Below are positions 13,219-14,298 of a stretch of 14,298 nucleotides of DNA, in pieces. This DNA is from Candidatus Omnitrophota bacterium. GTDB lineage: Bacteria > Omnitrophota > Gorgyraeia > Gygaellales > Profunditerraquicolaceae. Where the stretch lies: assembly GCA_023229385.1 (NCBI GenBank), contig JALNZI010000027.1, positions 1 through 14,298 on the forward strand. Reading direction: 5' to 3'. The translations under genes and the position numbers were made by a program. Each line of letters opens with the position of its first letter. The stretch's first letter is position 1. Under the pieces are notes generated by a model, which saw only the letters and a list, made by a program, of their open reading frames with translations, was not told the DNA's origin and made no database searches.

Positions 13219-13686
13219 TTATTTTAACTGCTCGGTTAAATTCACCATCTCAATAGCTGAAAGCGCCGCATCCCGGCCTTTATTGCCATCTTTAGAACCT
13301 GCGCGTTCCACTGCCTGCTCAATACTGTCAGCGGTAATTACACCAAAAATAACCGGGATTCCGCTATCCAATGAGACCTTAGCTACGCCTTTTGCCACTT
13401 CAGAAGCGATATAATCAAAATGCGGCGTCGCCCCGCGGATAACCGTACCCAGGCAAATCAAAGCGTCAAATGATTTGCTTTTAGCCATCTTCTGGGCGAT
13501 AACCGGTACTTCAAAGGCTCCGGGAACCCAGGCCACAGTAATATTCTTATCATCAACGCCGTGCCTTGTCAATGTATCAATACATCCGCTTACCAGCTCT
13601 TTGGTCATAAAATCATTAAACCGTGAAGCCACCAAACCGAAAGACTTTCCTTTTGCCAACAAATTACCCTCGATTACTTTTACCAT
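13219..13686 (-). CDS. ribH: 6,7-dimethyl-8-ribityllumazine synthase RibH
   Basis: RibH condenses the ribitylamino-pyrimidinedione with 3,4-dihydroxy-2-butanone 4-phosphate to form lumazine. The 155-residue protein shows ASRFNDFMTKELVSG (20-34), GAFEVPVIAQKMA (56-68), LGTVIRGATPHFDYIASEV (79-97) with catalytic H89, PVIFGVIT, and GSKDGNKGRDAA near the C-terminus. The start is ATG at 13686, giving MVKVIEGNL; it has GGGAGA upstream and the normal family N-terminus. The frame stays open for 31 more codons, but that extension would overlap ribBA and is not homologous. It follows ribBA by 19 nt. RibH normally forms pentamers or 60-mer capsids. Confidence 0.97.
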   Translation of the reverse strand: MVKVIEGNLLAKGKSFGLVASRFNDFMTKELVSGCIDTLTRHGVDDKNITVAWVPGAFEVPVIAQKMAKSKSFDALICLGTVIRGATPHFDYIASEVAKGVAKVSLDSGIPVIFGVITADSIEQAVERAGSKDGNKGRDAALSAIEMVNLTEQLK

Positions 13687-13705
13687 TTTTTTCTCCCTTC
13701 TATTT

Positions 13706-14298
13706 TTAAATGTCAATATGATGACCCATCTTTTCTTTTTTTGTCTTAAGGTATTTATAATTCTGGGCATTCGGCTCAATCTCTAAAGGCAGGCGCTCGG
13801 AAACTTTCAGTCCGTAACCCTCAAGCCCCACAATCTTACGCGGGTTATTGGTTAACAACCGGATCTGTTTAATCCCTAAATCCACCAAAATCTGCGCGCC
13901 AATACCATAATCGCGCAGGTCAGCCTTATGCCCCAAGGCCTCATTCGCCTCAACTGTATCCATTCCTTTATCCTGAAGGTTATAGGCGCGTAACTTTTCT
14001 ACCAATCCTATACCCCGGCCCTCCTGGTGCATATAAAGGATGACGCCTTTTTTCTCAAGCGAAATTATCTGCATAGCCTTTTCCAATTGCCTGCCGCAAT
14101 CACAGCGCAAAGACCCAAAGACATCCCCGGTCAGGCACTCCGAATGCACGCGCACCAATATTGCTTCATCCGAGAAGCTACCCATACAAAGCGCAAGATG
14201 CGTCTGCCCGCAGGTTTTATCGCGGTAAACAACCAGCCGGAACTGACCGAACTTAGTCGGTAATTTAGTCTCAACTATAACTTCAACCAGCTTTTCCT
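13706..14298 (-). CDS. ribBA: GTP cyclohydrolase II, C-terminal part of RibBA (5' end outside window)
   Basis: GTP cyclohydrolase II opens GTP to the first riboflavin precursor. The frame is open to the window edge, with about 197 residues visible. They show KLPTKFGQF, RVHSECLTGDVFGSLRCDCGRQL (three zinc cysteines), MHQEGRGIGL, DTVEANEALG, RDYGIGAQIL and RLLTNNPRKI, all classical motifs, and the usual KTKKEKMGH ending. The segment before KLPT (EKLVEVIVET) resembles the linker joining the DHBP synthase (RibB) domain to the RibA domain in fused RibBA proteins. The fusion name is therefore inferred; the N-terminal domain is not in the window. An ATG at 14185 is internal, since conserved motif residues precede it. 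Any FMN riboswitch would lie upstream of the gene, outside the window. Confidence 0.93.
   Translation of the reverse strand, partial: EKLVEVIVETKLPTKFGQFRLVVYRDKTCGQTHLALCMGSFSDEAILVRVHSECLTGDVFGSLRCDCGRQLEKAMQIISLEKKGVILYMHQEGRGIGLVEKLRAYNLQDKGMDTVEANEALGHKADLRDYGIGAQILVDLGIKQIRLLTNNPRKIVGLEGYGLKVSERLPLEIEPNAQNYKYLKTKKEKMGHHIDI

Noticed and set aside
13687..13779. Upstream extension of ribH by 31 codons
   Set aside because: It would overlap ribBA by about 70 nt and adds non-homologous basic sequence; the ATG at 13686 has a good ribosome-binding site and the standard N-terminus.

Overview
The window reads as an ordinary, gene-dense housekeeping stretch of a bacterial chromosome. Twenty protein genes (the first and last cut by the window edges) and one tRNA all lie on the minus strand, so transcription runs from high to low coordinates. 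The G+C content looks moderate, and start codons include ATG, GTG and one TTG. The mix (RibBA-type flavin genes, class II CCA enzyme, bacterial NAD+ ligase, MraZ-led division cluster, a lipoprotein) fits an uncultured diderm bacterium. By general impression it could be Omnitrophota or a relative in the PVC neighbourhood, but that is low-confidence and nothing in the window proves it.

Layout in transcription order. (1) 14298-10237 is a riboflavin operon: ribBA (3' part only), ribH, nusB, a PHP-family phosphoesterase, ribD, ribE. It holds every classical step from GTP to riboflavin except the dephosphorylation of the ribitylamino-pyrimidine phosphate. The PHP gene sits in the operon and overlaps ribD by 4 nt, so it is a candidate for that missing phosphatase. 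(2) 10226-9947 has a tRNA-Pro(CGG) gene with its own promoter, followed by about 150 bp packed with four inverted repeats. (3) 9940-5651 holds acyP, ligA, an unrecognised small lipoprotein gene, a metallo-beta-lactamase-fold hydrolase and a XerD-type recombinase. The last four are chained by 4-nt stop/start overlaps. (4) 5611-2012 holds cca, rbfA, nrnA and ribF, a translation/RNA-turnover cluster that lacks the truB often found between nrnA and ribF. (5) 1935-1 is the start of the division and cell-wall (dcw) cluster: a strong sigma-70-type promoter, three 10-bp-phased MraZ boxes, mraZ, rsmH, an ftsL-like gene and the first 40 codons of an ftsI-type penicillin-binding protein.

The genes link up in a few ways. 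RibBA, RibD, RibH and RibE make riboflavin, and RibF (7 kb away) turns it into FMN and FAD. The tRNA-Pro gene does not encode its CCA tail, which the Cca enzyme would add. NusB and RbfA serve rRNA transcription and 30S maturation, and NrnA clears short RNAs and pAp. No clear intrinsic terminator, CRISPR array, insertion sequence or phage gene was seen.

The least expected sequence signals are a 26-bp perfect palindrome inside cca, a 15-bp perfect hairpin inside ligA, and the hairpin cluster after tRNA-Pro, one copy of which supplies the acyP ribosome-binding site.
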